A stretch of 64,000 bases of DNA from Jackrogersella multiformis. Taxonomy: Eukaryota; Ascomycota; Sordariomycetes; Xylariales; Hypoxylaceae. Below the pieces are notes generated by a model. It worked only from the letters and a program-made list of their open reading frames with translations, did no database searches and was not told where the DNA came from. The translations under genes were made by a program, and so were the position numbers. The stretch lies in NCBI GenBank assembly GCA_902806575.1, contig CADCXD010000013.1, positions 62,001 to 126,000 on the forward strand, read 5' to 3'. Below, in pieces: positions 1-13,337 of the stretch (positions are counted from its first letter, which is position 1; every line of letters starts with the position of its first letter).

Positions 1-1004
1 GGTAGATAAGAGCGAGCTCGTCTAGTTTCTCATAGTCAATCAAGCCCGTCTCTTCATTTAGTCGGTAAGGAACCGTCTCGAAGTACTTAGACACAGCCGA
101 TATCTTCTTCGTAGGAGTTTGGTAACCGTGAGAAAGGTGACCGCCGTGAGGGAGGTCTAGCCCCATGAGTCGATCGTGGGTATCCATGAGGGCAGAATAG
201 ACATATAGATTCGCGGGAGCCCCGGAGAGTGCTGTTCATCGTAGTCAAAACCCGGAGGTTAGCTTTAGGAGCACTTCAACTACATCCATGACTGGTTAAA
301 TGTAGCGTAGATAAGACATACGTTGGACATTGACTCCCCATTCCTTCTCGTTTAGACCGAAGGCCTCCAGTGCTCTCTGCTGGCAAAGCCTCTCAGATTG
401 GTCAATGAATTCGTTACCTGCATAATATCTCGCTCCAGGATAGCCTTCCGAGTACTTGTCTACGCTCCAACAGTTAGCTTGAAGGCATTTGGTGTGATCA
501 CCATGGTGTTTTCGTACTTTGCATTACACTCCCTAGCGCATCAAGAACGGCTTGAGAGGTGAAGTTTTCGGAGGGGATCAGGTTGATGAAGTGCTTTTGT
601 CGATTTTTTTCCTATTACCTCCACCCGTCAGTATCCATCTGGTTGCTGTGATGCTGGTTCAACCATGCCTATTATAAATTGGGATATAAAATAGGGATAT
701 AAAATAATAGTGGTAGGAGGAAGGAGAATTCACCTTCTCGATGATATCGAATACGGCCGGATCAGCATCTTGGAGATGAGCTGAGAGTAACTGCGCCGAC
801 GAATCAGTACAACCTTGATTCCCTACGCAGGACCTTAATCAAAACTGTTTGCAGGTGGCGTACTCGCTGTTGGACGTCTAACTTGATAGAAGATTGAGCT
901 CTCCTTGCCACATATTGAATTGTCTTTGGTGCCGGCCAGGTGGGCGAGGAACGAAGAGCACGAGGGGTGCCTCGGAGGGCGCCTCGTAGTACGGGCAGAG
1001 ACAT
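1..1004 (-). CDS. shm1: Mitochondrial serine hydroxymethyltransferase, 5' part (cut by window edge)
   Basis: PLP enzyme that interconverts serine plus tetrahydrofolate with glycine plus 5,10-methylene-THF, supplying one-carbon units. Exons read by eye are 1004-864, 790-734, 611-518, 459-322 and 231-1, about 220 residues; the gene continues past base 1. The start is the ATG at 1004. Residues 1-39 form an Arg-rich, acid-free leader ending RRAQSS, typical of a mitochondrial presequence, so I favour the mitochondrial isoform. Family blocks seen in order: DADPAVFDIIEKEK, HFINLIPSENFTSQAV, NKYSEGYPGARYYAGNEFID, WGVNVQPLSGAPANLYVY, RLMGLDLPHGGHLSHGYQT and KKISAVSKYFETVPYR. Every intron has GT-AG ends, and joining them restores these blocks without a gap. 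The PLP lysine lies outside the window. The product is secure; the presequence is inference from composition. Confidence 0.93.
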
Positions 1005-2522
1005 GATCAACAGATCGACCAACTCTCGTCAATTGGCGCGCGGAGGTTGTGAACTATCGTCTTTAAAAATATCGTGGCTGCGTAGTACAGATGTCTAAGT
1101 ACCTAGATTTATCGTTCGCAATATCGTATTAGATATGCAAAACAAAAATGCCTATATCTCCATAACTGTAAAGGATTGGATGAAAATTGTTACGTTTGCT
1201 TCATCTCACCTTGCGGAGTATGTAAATGTAAAAAAGAGTATCCATGGATGGTACCTACCTAGGTCGAGTCTTAGCTGATAGGAATCGTAACTGATAGGAA
1301 ATAAATCAGATTATCGTGGCCTATCGTGGCCTATCGTGAGCTCACCATTTGGAAGCTTCAATCCTTCCACCCTAGCAGCCTACCTCCTAGGTAGTAACTC
1401 CGAACGATAGCAAACTCTAAACACATAGTTGCTCCGATAGCGGGGTTATCATTTGGAGACCGGGGTTCATAAGTGGAGAATCCTCCCAGGTGTTACCTCA
1501 AGCCCCCAATTCAGTATGGTGTCCACGTGACCGCGTAATTTGCCTTGTTATGAATTGTGATTGTGCCCAAATTTTCTTCCTCTTCTTTTCCCCCCTTTCT
1601 TCTTCTGTATCAACTAAATTGGATGTGACGAGTTCCGCTTCAATAAGCAAATTCGGATTCCGCTATCTTATTCTCACGAGTGATTTAGCGGGAGCATGCT
1701 GATATGTCTCGGGCGGCACCTCACCACCTTTGACGAGACAATTTGAAGATATCTGATCCAACAAAGTTGATCCGGTTGATTTTATATGTTCTCCATGAGT
1801 CAGTTCATACTGCTTCTTATCAATATCCCCTTGCTCCATCACATATGTATCCTCAAATAGGTGTCCTTCCATAGCTACCTAGCAATAGAGCTTCTATCTT
1901 AGGTAGACATCATCAGAGCCTTCGTCACTTAAGATGGAACCTTATAGCACATCTACACTAGTGAAGTAACCACCTAGCTTCTCTTCCAGAGAATTCTAAT
2001 TGGTAAATGCTATTTGGCCAGAGCCACATTTAATATCCTAGGTTCAGGTTAATCCTAGGAAGAGCTATCCGTAGTGTGTTCCGTCTTGAAATTATTGGGA
2101 AGCTTAGATTACCTAGGTACCTAGGTAGGTATTCAGTTTTAATGGCCCAAGACGTCGTGAGCTATGCATCATACCATTGTGAGATTAGGTATGACCTACA
2201 TGATGGCAAGTATTGCAATGGCAGTCTTTGGTATCAACCATGTGGCAAGAAGTACAAGTCACTGTATCAAGTCACAGTATCCAGAGTCTTCTTAAGAGGG
2301 ATAATCATCAGGCGTCAAAGATCATTGATTCCGTTTTCAGTGCCATACATGCAAAGCCCGGCGGTGGAAGATTACGACCGATGGGCGCAAGGGAAATAGA
2401 GACCCAACCATTATACGCCGAATGCAGCCGTCTCAGATTTCACTAGTCCGTATGATCACACTCATTGCTCTTCTGCGTAGCTTAGTTGTGTGCATACGTC
2501 TGTGCGTCCCAAAGTCATTCGT
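1005..2522. other. Intergenic region upstream of SHMT and downstream of RPL19
   Basis: About 1.5 kb without a convincing gene. The part next to 1004 should hold the SHMT promoter. It contains a short tandem repeat of TATCGTGGCC (three copies near 1312-1339) and one CCTAGGTA palindrome cluster at 2111-2131. Open frames here are short, and I recognise no protein family in them. Confidence 0.6.
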
Positions 2523-3492
2523 TTATTCCTCCTCCTCACCGGCCAGCGCATTTCGCTTCGCCGCCTGTCTCTCCAGCTTACGCTCACGAGCAGCCTTGTT
2601 CTTCTGTCGCTTGGCGTCCATCTCGTCCTGGAGCGCACGCTCACGAGCCTTCTCGGCCTTGGCACGGTGGATCTATAATGATATATGTTAGATGCAAGAA
2701 TGAGCAAATGTGGATAGGATGAGCTAAAACATACGTGCTCGACCAGCGCTCGCTTGTGCTTGAAGGCGTTACCCTTGCTGGAGTGGTACAGCTCGTGGTA
2801 CAGGTGCTTGTCGATCTTGCCGCTGGCACGGTACTTGACAAGAAGACGTCGGAGGACTCGAAGGCGTCGCATCCATAGGACTTGCCTATTCGGATAGGTT
2901 AGTCGGTGATCCATTTTATCGTGTTCCACCACAGCAATATATGTATTGTCCAGCGCACTCGAAACGGTAGGGAAGATAATAGATCAAAACATACTCAGGC
3001 ATGCGAGCATCGGCGGTACCCTTTCGCTTGCCGAAACCTCGGTGTCGGCCATCTCGTCGGGCGAGGTTCAGCTCACGGGCGCGGGATCGAGAGTGCATGG
3101 TGACGGGCTTGCGGATGATGAGGCCATCGCTGACGAGTTTTCGGATGGTCTGGCGGGAGTTGGCGTTGGAGATCTCGTTAACCTCGTTGGGATCAAGCCA
3201 AATCTTGCGCTTGCCGCATCCAATGACGGACGCGGCGAGGCGCTTCTGGGTGCGAAGATTGACCCTGTGGAAGATGATTCATTAGCTTCATGTTTGATGA
3301 TGATCGCGTAGTGATGTGTTGGTGATCAGAATATTGTCGATGACGCCGCCCGCTGCTCGCCTCCCGGAGAAGCCGCGCAAACGGTTTAAACGGCCGACCG
3401 ACGAAGAAATCCGAACGGGATCTCGAAATTTGTCGAGAGAAATAATTCATCCTTGTAGAATACGAGGTAAATTGGGTAGTATTAACTTACAT
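2523..3492 (-). CDS. rpl19: 60S ribosomal protein L19 (eL19)
   Basis: Structural protein of the large ribosomal subunit. Coding exons are 3492-3491 (only AT of the start codon), 3264-2995, 2885-2735 and 2672-2523, giving 190 residues, close to yeast L19 (189). The protein begins MVNLRTQKRLAASVIGCGKR, continues IWLDPNEVNEISNANSRQ, MHSRSRARELNLARRDGRH and VLWMRRLRVLRRLLVKYR, and ends in a basic helix and AGEEE. These are hallmark eL19 segments. The first intron (3490-3265) separates AT from G of the initiator codon: the upstream exon ends CAAGAT before GTAAGT, and the downstream exon begins G-GTC-AAT-CTT after CCACAG. The other introns start GTATGT and end in AG. The neighbour on the left is SHMT on the same strand. 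The product is certain; the exon borders are read by eye but keep frame throughout. Confidence 0.97.
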
Positions 3493-4292
3493 CTTGAATG
3501 TGGACGTTGATGATGGTCGAAGATTTGCTGTGAGGTTAGTATGATGTGGAAGGATTGAAGTTCAAATAAATTGAAGAGCCCCCTCTCGATCTTTGCACAC
3601 ACAACGAGAATTTCTGATTGAGAGAGAATAAGAAAATAAGGTTACCTAGAAAAGTTTTGTGGACTGTACCACCCAATTTGTCTACATGTAGATAAGCGAG
3701 AGGGCATTAAATCACATGACCTTATCAGCTATCTAATGTGGTCCATGCTTTCCCTCTTTTTACCGTCTATCGAGTGGTCAAAGCTTATATACCTAGGTAC
3801 CTAGGTAGGTATGCATTTCATTTGCATACCTCATCCCACATGCATCAATTGAGAGCTTTAGGTATTCCCTTTTATGCATCTAAGCCGCTAGACGGCGTTG
3901 ATGAGCCGCCTCTCTTATAACTGCCCAAGATCAGTAAGAAATATATGCAATCCTATATCATCCTTACAGTTTATAGCTGGGTAATATGTATACAGTTTAT
4001 GCCTGATTCTATTAAGTCAAGTCAGGCAATGCCTTGACTTACCTAAGTACCTATTTTGGGTGCCTTGTATGTACTCCTTTTTACAAAAGGAGGAGTTACA
4101 TACATGTATGTAACCATCTTGCTTAGATATGGATCCTCCTTATTTTTATCTACCTAGGTACCTAGCCCTACATGCAATAGGACCCTTCATAATGCATGCT
4201 ATGTCCATAGTTCGTCTCCCTGTTAAACTCTGTATAACTTTTGAGGCCCTTCACTTAGCTAAACCCATACCTACCTCCGTACACCCAACACC
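3493..4292. other. RPL19 upstream / GCN1 downstream intergenic region
   Basis: About 800 bp. The part just above 3492 is the RPL19 leader and promoter. Two CCTAGGTA clusters lie at 3791-3811 and about 4151-4167. There is also an inverted repeat around 4064-4112, in which a segment ending in AAAAGGAGGAG follows its near complement CTCCTTTTTAC. No gene is recognised. Confidence 0.55.
3791..3811. repeat. CCTAGGTA palindrome cluster
   Basis: Tandem CCTAGGTA units ending in GGTAGGTA, preceded by ATA. The unit is its own reverse complement when tandem, so the cluster could form a hairpin. Near-identical clusters recur in most intergenic gaps of the window (see findings). Confidence 0.85.
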
Positions 4293-7200
4293 CTAATCCT
4301 GTGAGAAGACACCGTCTCCAATCTCCACGGCACCAACACTCCATATCTCCTTCTCATCCTCGACCTCGTCATTACTCAACCCCAGTCCGCCTTGTCCACC
4401 CTCCGCATCTCTCCTTTCCCTTGCCTGGTTGCCTAGCCTGACTGCCACCCTTTTAAAGTAATCCTGCATACTCCGCTTGGTGTTTGCAGGGAGTTCGGCC
4501 CCGGCCCCGGCCATGTACTTTTCGAAAACTTTGGTCTCGTCATCTACGACGCTAAAAAGTTCCATGAATGCTACCTCGGCAGCCAGCTTGACAGGAATGA
4601 CCGGATCCCTGACCGACGCGAATACCGGCGGTGCTAGGAGTGGGAGATGCGGCCGAACCATCTCTAAGTTTGCGCGCGACACCGTACGTACTATTACGAG
4701 GGCAAGACGGCGAGAATCGGATGGATTCCCTGGACTGATTATCGTCGCGAGCGTTGAGAAGATCGGCTTCGTTGATTCAAAGGACTTTGGTGAGTCTATC
4801 AGGAGATATTTGCCGGTTGCTAGAATGCTGTTATCGGCCACGAAGAGCTGTCCACTAGAAGTTAGCTAGGAACTAATTTAAACGATTAATATTTCATTGA
4901 TAGGGGAATCCTACGTTCTTATTTGACATGCCCTGGCAGAGTAAATCGGGTAGGTCTTCTGCCAGTGGACTCTCCAACAGTGTCTGCGGCGATTCCACAA
5001 ATACTGCGTTGAGTGCGAGTACCGACGCGTTAGTGAAGTGGGTCGTCGCTACGCGGTTCTTTAACAAGCCATGTGCCGCTTCGGGTGGAACGTTCTTAAT
5101 GAGCGCACCGAGTAGTTTGGCATTGGTCACCGTCATCGCCAAGTCGGTTGTGTCCGTATCCAAGTCGATCAATCCCAGAACAGCTGTCCTTGAGCTCTCA
5201 CCCATATTGGAACCTGCCTTACTGATGACCTCATACAATGCTTTGAGCATGGCGGTCTTGACGCCCAAATCGGATGTCTTCGAGCCGGTAACGAGCTCCG
5301 AAATCAACGGATCTACACGAGGCGTAAACTTGATTAGAGTGCCCAATGCTTTAGCAGCTCGTGACCGTAGTAGTTCGCTGGTAGTATCCGCCAGTGCTCT
5401 TGCGAATGTCCGCTGAAGCTGAGGAAGGAAGGGCTTCAGCGCTGTCGGCATCTTCTCGAGTAGGTTATTGAGCGTTAGGAGAATAGCTGCCTTGACATCA
5501 GTAGACCGTTCGGATACGACACGAATGAGAGGGCCCGTAATCTGCGTAACAAAAGGCTTGAGCGAAGCCTCGCTCGTCCTGTCGACAATATCGGAGATGG
5601 CGAGCGCGGCGCTCGAGCGCTGTTCCGCAGTTCCGTTCATGAGACCCTGGAGGAAGATGGGCAAAATAGCATTGATACCCTTTGGAAGCTCGAAGCCTGG
5701 GAGATTTGAGCCGGCGACGCCGACTTGCAATAAAGTTTGTCTCGTGGATTGCACGAGAGCCTCCATCTCTTCCTTCTTGAGCTTCTTGGTAAACTCGCTA
5801 AGCGCCATCCACGCTGCTTTGACGACCTCCTTGTCCCGGTCGTCGAACGAGATCAAGAGAGCACGGATGATGTCTTGATTATAGCGTGAGTAATCTACTG
5901 TCGAGTTGGCAAAGAATTTGGCAAGTCGGAACGCCGTCATGGAGCGCTTGTGATGGTCGTCGTTCTTGACTAGCTGCAGAAGGACGTTCATAACGGTATT
6001 AAGTCCGTCATATTCGTCTATCGACAATATGACTGTGTCGAATGAGTCCTCCAGGTCGACGCGGAGCTCCTCGTCCTTTGTATTCACAATATTTTCCATG
6101 AGAGAATTGATAATGTTGGGTAGGCGCCTGTTCATAGCAGTGCCCGCTACCCTTGACAGAGACGCAAGCGCTTTGGCGTTGAAGGCTGAGATCGGGGGAG
6201 TTATCAAGGTTGGTATAAGATTTGGTAGAATCACGTTGGACCTGGTGGTCTCGGTGAGAAGCGTCAGTAAAGCAGATAGAGCGTTATCAGCTGAATCCTC
6301 GGAGCGTAGTAGGTTAAGTAGGTATGGAAGCACTTGGTCGATAGCGCGCTTGCCGATAATTTGCTGTAGCGAGTCGAACGCCTCGGCAGCAGCTTCTCTG
6401 ACGTCCTCGTCGTAGTCTGTGAGGGCGGTCCGCACGACGGAGATTAGGGTCTTCTCGTGATCCTCAAGAGCATCTTCGGAGGCAGACGAGATGAGTTCCT
6501 TCAATGCGAGACAGATTCCTTGTCTGGCGTTCGTATCTGTTGAAGTCTGGAGCCCTTCTTCAAGCGTCGGAAGGAGACTCGACAAGACACCATCGCCAGC
6601 CTTTCGGATTAGTTCTCCTAGGGCGTTGCTGGCAATTACTTTATGCTCCATATTTGAACTACCCAGACGGCGGATAATAAGTTGCGTAAGAGTAGGCGTA
6701 AGCTCTTTCAGAGTTCTCGGTGTTGCGACCAAAGCCTTCCATACGCTCACTGCAGCCGCGCGGACGGCACTGGCAGTATCGCAGCGGCAGATATACAAGG
6801 CAGAGAGAATCTTATTCCGCTTCTCCTCTCCAAGCACTTCGCGAAGCGATGCACCTGCTTCCTTTGCACTCTCCTCTTCGTCTTCAGCATCAGCATTTCC
6901 GCTAATACCAGTCAGGTTGAATAGGAGATCGCCGACAAGCTCGACCGAGCTCAACCGAATTCTGTAGCTATCGTCCGCAAGACCACGCTCCAGTTCCGGC
7001 AGTAGAAGATCTACAGCCCTTGCCGCGAAGTTCTTGACCAATAGCCGACCAGCTCGCAGGGCGGTCTCGCGGATTGACTCGATATCATCCGCAAGGCCGG
7101 CAAGAATGGGAGGGATAATCTTTCCAAGATAGTTGGCAAAGCTGTTTCCGAAGCAGACTGGCAAGAAGATGAATAGAGACATAAAACCTTCCCTGACAGC

Positions 7201-10200
7201 GGGTTTTGACGACTCCACGTTCTGCAATATCGTAGGTAGAGTTTCTTCCAGCCTCGTTGTGCCCAGTCCGGCCAAGACCTCGCTGAGAGCCTGAGCAGAA
7301 CCGAGACGGTCTCCGGCACCTGTATCTGACTTGAGGGTCTGCATAAGCCCGGGGATAAGATCGGGTAGAGCATCCTCGCCGAGCTTTTCGACCAAGGAGC
7401 CTAGAGCACGAGAAGCTGTCGCCCGAGTCGTCGGGACGGGATCGACGGCCGCCAGCTTAAGCCCAGATACAAGCACCGGCAGATGCGCGATCAGATCCTT
7501 GCGCTCGGTTAAATGAGCAAGACTTCCGATAACTTGAGAGGCCTTGCGTTTAGTGTTGGACCTGTCTCCCAGGCCACGCTGAAGGATCCTCGTGACGAGG
7601 GCTAGTGATGGAGCGTCAAGGTAATGGACGAATTGCACCTTGATGAGCGCATCTAAGGCGTCGTCGGTGTATTTAGTCGGATCGCTTAATGCCTTGAGCA
7701 GAATGTCAACCAGATTCTTAACTTCGGGGTTCTCGATAACTTCGCCGAAACGCTTCAAACTCTTATTGGCTGCGGATCGCACTTCCTTGTGGCTATCATT
7801 CAACACACCAGTGAGTGGTGGAATAATATCGGGTAGACTCTGGGCGAGCTGTTGCGGATCTAAGTATGCCATAGCGCCCAGAAGATCACAGGCACCACGT
7901 TTACTGCGCCATTGATCGTCGTCGAGACCGTTCAGGAGAGTGGGCAAAATCTGTTTCACGCCGTAAGAGCTTAACTTGGCGAAGCATGCTTTAGCAGCCG
8001 CTAAACATGCATCTCTCACATCTGCATTGCTGTCGCCGAAGCCAGATAAGAGTTGAGGTACGATCTGGATGACATACGGCTCGAATATGCGACCAAGTAA
8101 CGTAGCGAGGAGTTCAAATGCGAGGAACGCACCTTCACGCTGCTGATTCTCCTTCCTGTTCTCGGTGGCACTCTTTAGCGTGATGAGGACGCGGTACTCT
8201 CGTAGCACTGAGATGCCTCTCCCCTGGACCAAACCAGCTAATCCGTATGCAGCACCTCGCTTTTCGGCATACTTCTTGGAAGCTAGGAGGGTGTCGAGCA
8301 GCCGATCAAAATATTTAGATGACTTGTCACCGCAAGTTCGAACCAAGGGCGGCAAGCATTCTGCTACTGCGTATTGCACCGCCTCAGATGGTGTACTCAA
8401 AGTAGCGAACAGCCTTTCTAAGACGATGGGGATTTTTGCGTCCCCGGGTTTCAAATGTCTAGCCAGAGCACCATACATAACGATGACGGCCTCGTTGACA
8501 CGATCCGCAGCTTCCGAGCCCTTATCAGGGGCAGCAAGCGTGCGCTCGAATGTTTTCATGAGCTTGTCTACGAGTGCTCTACCATGGAGGTTGATGGCCA
8601 CGAGTGCTGCTTCGAGCATCTCGCTACGCACAGCAGCGTTCTGGTCTCCCAAAGGACCCCCTTCGATAAAGAAGTTGAAGAAATCATCGATCTGCGATTT
8701 CTCTAGGTGAGCGGCGAGCTCTTTGAAGGCTGCTCCTATACCGTGCCGTGCCTCCCAAGGATCTGATAGATCACTCTTCTTTGGCATTCCATACGCGTCT
8801 AGCTGCGGGACCCGAGGCTTGGCAAACTCGAGGTACGACGACCGAAGTCTTCCTAGCACGTCTTCAATAGTTGACGGGTAAGACTTGCATGCTTCGGCCA
8901 GAGAGCGCGCAGCGGCTCGTCGAAGCTGAGCGTCCTTGCTTTCAAGGTAGGGAAGAATCTTGAAGGGGACATCTTTGGAGAGCTCGAAGCCGCTCTCCTC
9001 CCAAATCTCACTTCCGAGCTCGACGTTCTCGGGAATGTCATCGTGGCAAGCGATCCAGATCTCCTCTGAGAAGTCGAGATCGCTCATATCTACATCGGCG
9101 CTAATCGACTGTAGCACAGTCTCTCGGACGGAAGCCTGCTGGACGATTGCGCCTTTTGCGAGAACGGCGATTTCATCCCCGCTTATGTTCGGAGCAACAC
9201 AACGGACCATGTCAGTGAAGCAATCTTTGATGATCTTGTAGTGTTGGCTGTATTTCTGCATCGAGGCGGTCAATATAGACATCAAGTCTGCTCGTGGGAT
9301 ACTCTCATCGGCGCAAACATGGGTGTGGAATGTGAGGAATTCGATCGCCAACACCAATTGAGCATCTCTTTCATCAGCGCCAGCTCCGATGCCACCCGTT
9401 CGTAATATCACAAATATTAGGGACAGCATATAAATCATAGAGACAGCATCGAACGGCCGTTGCTCGCTAGCAAAGCGAAGACGGTATAAGACTCTTGTTA
9501 TAAGTTCTTCTAAGCCTTCTTCCGTCAGATTCTCTGGGAGGGACGTGATCTCAAGCGCACGCAGTGTCGCGACGCCGATGAAAGGTCGTATAGCGCCTAG
9601 TCGGGAGGTAATACGGTTAGAACATGCTAGGTAAGCTGTAGGCCCAGCATCGCCAGTGATAAGACCAGCGCCAGCTTCCAAGGCACCTAGTAGAGTGCTA
9701 ATCGAAGGCCCAATCCATAGGTTCGGCTCTGTTGGCGGGGTGTTTACGAGGCTCTTAATGATCCCAAAGCTACGCACGAGCCGCGATTCAAGCTGTTGGA
9801 TTGATCGTCGGATTTCGGACTCCTTCTTTAGCTGAGCATTTACCTTGACCTGTTCATCAGCGGTAAGCTTTCTCTGTTGCCCCTTTTTCTGTGCTAATTG
9901 ACTTCTGAGCTCCTCCTCCCACTTCAGAGTATCGTAATCTTTGGTGTTCTTATTTGGAAGTGTCTGCTTCTTTGCAAGGACGTCGATAAAAGCTGTGCCC
10001 TCCGGGGTTCGGAATATTGCTGCCTCAACAGGGCCGACCTCCTTAAGCTCGTCCGTTGCTAAGTCTGTACGGATGAGCTTTATTATCCTGGGTGTAATGG
10101 TTTCTGGGGCCACGAATGCAAGATCCGCTGCTGCATTGCAGGCAGCAAGCTTAATTGTAGTTGACTACATTTGTTAGCTCGATACTCAATGTAGTGGCCG

Positions 10201-12545
10201 CACACCCACTCTTACCTTCTGGTCAAAACTTGTCTTGTCTATTACTTGCTGTATTAATTCTCCTTCGTACCTTTGAGCCAAACTCCCAGGATCAATACCA
10301 ACCCTGAGACATAAATCTATCCAACTTGCTCTCGGTATTAGATCGTTACGGGCGATTACTAGTAGCGAACACATCTGCTTCTCTAGCTCTTCTTGAGATT
10401 TCTGAGCGCCAAGTTCCTTAAGCTCGTCGTTGTTCAGGCAGATTGATTTCAGGACTAGATGTAAATGAGCATCTTCGAATTTAGCGCTTGCCGCTATACT
10501 GTCCCTGTCATCCATATGCAAAGATTCAACCCACCCCCATAAACCGCCAATAGCAACTTTTGAGACGAATGCTGGATCTCGAACATATAACTTGGAGATA
10601 GTCCCGCAAGTCTCCTTGCGAATCTGAGGTGAAACATTAGTAGAAGATATAAGGTAAATGAGTGCCTGAAACCAGACTGCTTGAACATTATCAGGAGATT
10701 TTGATAAATCATCATATGTAGCTACAAGCGCTCGTAAAAACCATGTAGCATCATCCTCTGTAGAAAGCCGACTGTACACTCGATGGTTGAGAAGGAACGA
10801 AGGCTTAGGATCCGCCACAAGACATTCTTTTGAAACTGCTGTCTTCTTAAGGACCGCTTTCAGAGACATACTGTCGATTTTTGGCAGAACTTGTAGGGAC
10901 AAGGCGGCAAAGACATATGCGCCTATGATTAGCCCGCTCTGCGCCGCCGCCGAGGGATTCTTGATGATTTCGGCCCAGGTTTCCGCGAGGGGGGCTGTGA
11001 TAGCTTCAGCCAGTTTCGCCGCATTTGTTAGGATGGGATGAGCCCCATGAGCAAAAGGGATGAATATTTCTCCAGCCTGAAGTATCCACAGCCTGCGCGA
11101 AGGTATCTTCTTGTCTACGAGGCCTTTGGTGAACGCATCGATGACGGGCTTCGGCAAATCAGTACCGTCGTTCAATAAATAGGAGACAGCTCGGCCGATA
11201 ACGGATAATTCCGCTCCGAGGGCCCCCTCGTTTCCTTCCTTAGTCGTAATAGGGGGAAGATCAGTAGCTACTTTCGTAGCCACCGTGATAGAAAACGGTA
11301 CGTGCTCTAGCATCTGCGAATGGAGGATACGTTGATCCGCAGAAGCAAGCTTTCCTGACTTGAGCGGACTAAGGACCTCTTCGGCGACTTGGTCCGTTGA
11401 CTTTACATCGTGGCTACGAGCTACCGCCTCCTTGAAGGCAGCTAACACGCCTTCGCGGATAGTTGCATTGCTAGACTTGGCATTCGAAAGCAAAGGCTTT
11501 AGAAGACGTCCGTTCAATGTCTGGGAGAGATCTAGTTTTTCTGGGAGAGCACGAATCAACAGCGCTACTAGACCCAAGACCACTTCGGGGGCTCGTAGAA
11601 GACCTTTCTCGACAGGTGGTATGATATCTTTATCTAAGTCTTCGAGAGTGACAAAATCGGAGAAAAAGTCCCGGAGGCCAGTTGCAATATGAGCCGGGAC
11701 TGGGGTGCGAGACCCTACAAGCTCTCTGATAAAGAAAGCGAAGTATTCCGACTTTTTAGTAGCTAAGGCGTCCTTGGCCTTAGGATGACGAGAACACACT
11801 CCAGCGATGACGCCAAGCATGACAGCATTCCTCGCACTTGGCTGAGCCCCCTTGGCGGTAAGGGCTTGGACCGCATCCTGGATGGCCTTCTCTCGGAACC
11901 CATTGCGCCAGAAGGCCACGCGCAAACCACGACGGGTGACTACCAGCGCCGACTGCGCGACGCTCGGTCTAGTTGTAGACTGAAGGCATTTCTCGAGAGC
12001 GGCAGTGTTGGCGTGGATGATTTCAAGCCCAAAGTTATCCCATAAGGGCTTTCCAGCCAGTCCTTGTAGGATAATAGAGCACCATTCGACCAAGACGAAA
12101 GCATTATTTGGAGCTATTCCAGGCTTTTGGACTTCCTGTCGCACAGAAGAAATAAACGGCGTCAAAATCTTAGCATCACTGATTATCGCGAAGGCGGAAC
12201 TAAGACAGGTCTCGACCGCTCTCCTGGACGGTCGGTCATCGTATAATCGGTGGGTATCAAAAAGCAACTGTAATAGTTTTGGGATTAAGGATTGATCGAT
12301 AGCTATGCGTAAATACAGATGTCAGTCTCTAAATAATCTAGTGACTCAAATACAAAGGTTCTATATAATTCCAAAGGATAGCATGTCTTACTCTTTCCCC
12401 TTAATTTCTCATCAAAAGCTTGCAATTGGGCTATTCGGGTCTTGGTGGAAGAGGAGAGGAGGGCGGCTTTGACTGACGGAAAGTCAAGGCCAACTTTTGA
12501 GGCACCATTCGAATTCGCATTCGCATTCGCAGCCGCTTCAGTCAT
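4293..12545 (-). CDS. gcn1: GCN1, eIF2-alpha kinase activator
   Basis: Giant HEAT-repeat protein that binds translating ribosomes and the RWD domain of Gcn2, allowing Gcn2 to sense uncharged tRNA and phosphorylate eIF2-alpha during amino-acid starvation or ribosome stalling. Exons are 12545-12392, 12302-10216, 10164-4915 and 4865-4293, giving 2687 residues against 2672 in yeast. The sequence is HEAT-like helical pairs nearly throughout. The central part, with segments such as GAAYGLAGLVQGRGISVL, DDQWRSKRGACDLLGAMA and SHKEVRSAANKSLKRFGEVI, matches the eEF3-like block; the C-terminal half includes the Gcn2-binding region in the known family. The C terminus runs NKNLTSSGQLFVADNSIL across the last intron. 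All three introns have GT-AG ends and keep frame. The gene is divergent from the helicase gene, with 792 bp between start codons. Identity is secure; domain limits are from family knowledge. Confidence 0.97.
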
Positions 12546-13337
12546 TTTGGCGGTCGGGTGGTAGATCTATTGACATCATAGGAGACAAAGAAAGGGTTGT
12601 TGCACGTCCTCCTATTGTGCGGAGTAAGGCAGGGCTAAATTTATAGAATTGTGTTGTGTGTCGCCAATTCTTGAGTTGTCTATTCGTGAGAGTTGTACTT
12701 TGTCGGGTTGATGTGGTTTGAAAATATCGGTGGGGAATTATATAGCTTATCTTATCGATATGGCCTATTGAAGTACTTACCTCCTACTACCTAGTATCGG
12801 GGTGACCTACCTGTAGAAGTCGTAAGGTTTCCAAGCAGCCAAGATTTAGCTTCCCGCAACTTCCAGTGCAACGGCGAGTGAGTCAACGACCTGGGTAGCA
12901 CCTGAGAACCTGAAAATTCTAACGCCTAAGTACCTAGGCTAGGTAGGTAAGTACCTCTATGAATAGGTAGCCCTGTAGCCCGTAGTAATTTCTAAATTAG
13001 GTAAGTTGGAACCTTGGAAGAAGGTTCCTACCTAGTACCTCTAGCCTACATTGTGCCTACCTAAACTACATGTGTACCTAGAAAAATAGGTACCATGAGG
13101 AGAGCGACGTGCACCCCGCCTTAAGGTTCCCGCCTAGCCGCTAAGCCCTGTCCCCACAGCGCAGGCCAACAACCACTATGATCCATGGATGACAGTTACA
13201 CCTAAATCGTTTACCAGGAACAACTTTGTTTTGGAACCCTTTTTTATAAAAATAAAAAAATCGCTTGGTGCTGCTTTCGCACGCGTGCAGTAAGATCTGG
13301 TTTCTTCCTTACATTCTCTTTAACACACCTAGCAGCG
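12546..13337. promoter_or_regulatory. Shared divergent promoter region, GCN1 / DExH helicase
   Basis: 792 bp between the start codons of two oppositely oriented translation-related genes. It contains a degenerate CCTAGGTA cluster near 12933-12953 and one TGAGTCA heptamer at 12879-12885, the consensus of the Gcn4/CPC1 type. A heptamer is expected several times by chance in 64 kb, so this is only suggestive. Near 13240-13260 there is an A/T-rich stretch just upstream of the helicase start. No separate gene is seen. Confidence 0.55.

Noticed and set aside
2076..2399. 107-codon frame
   Set aside because: It reads through a CCTAGGTA cluster; the same peptide RYLGR recurs wherever the cluster is translated, so it is repeat-derived.
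5966..6415. Long open frames on the + strand across GCN1
   Set aside because: They are antisense shadows of a strongly conserved gene with no family resemblance of their own.
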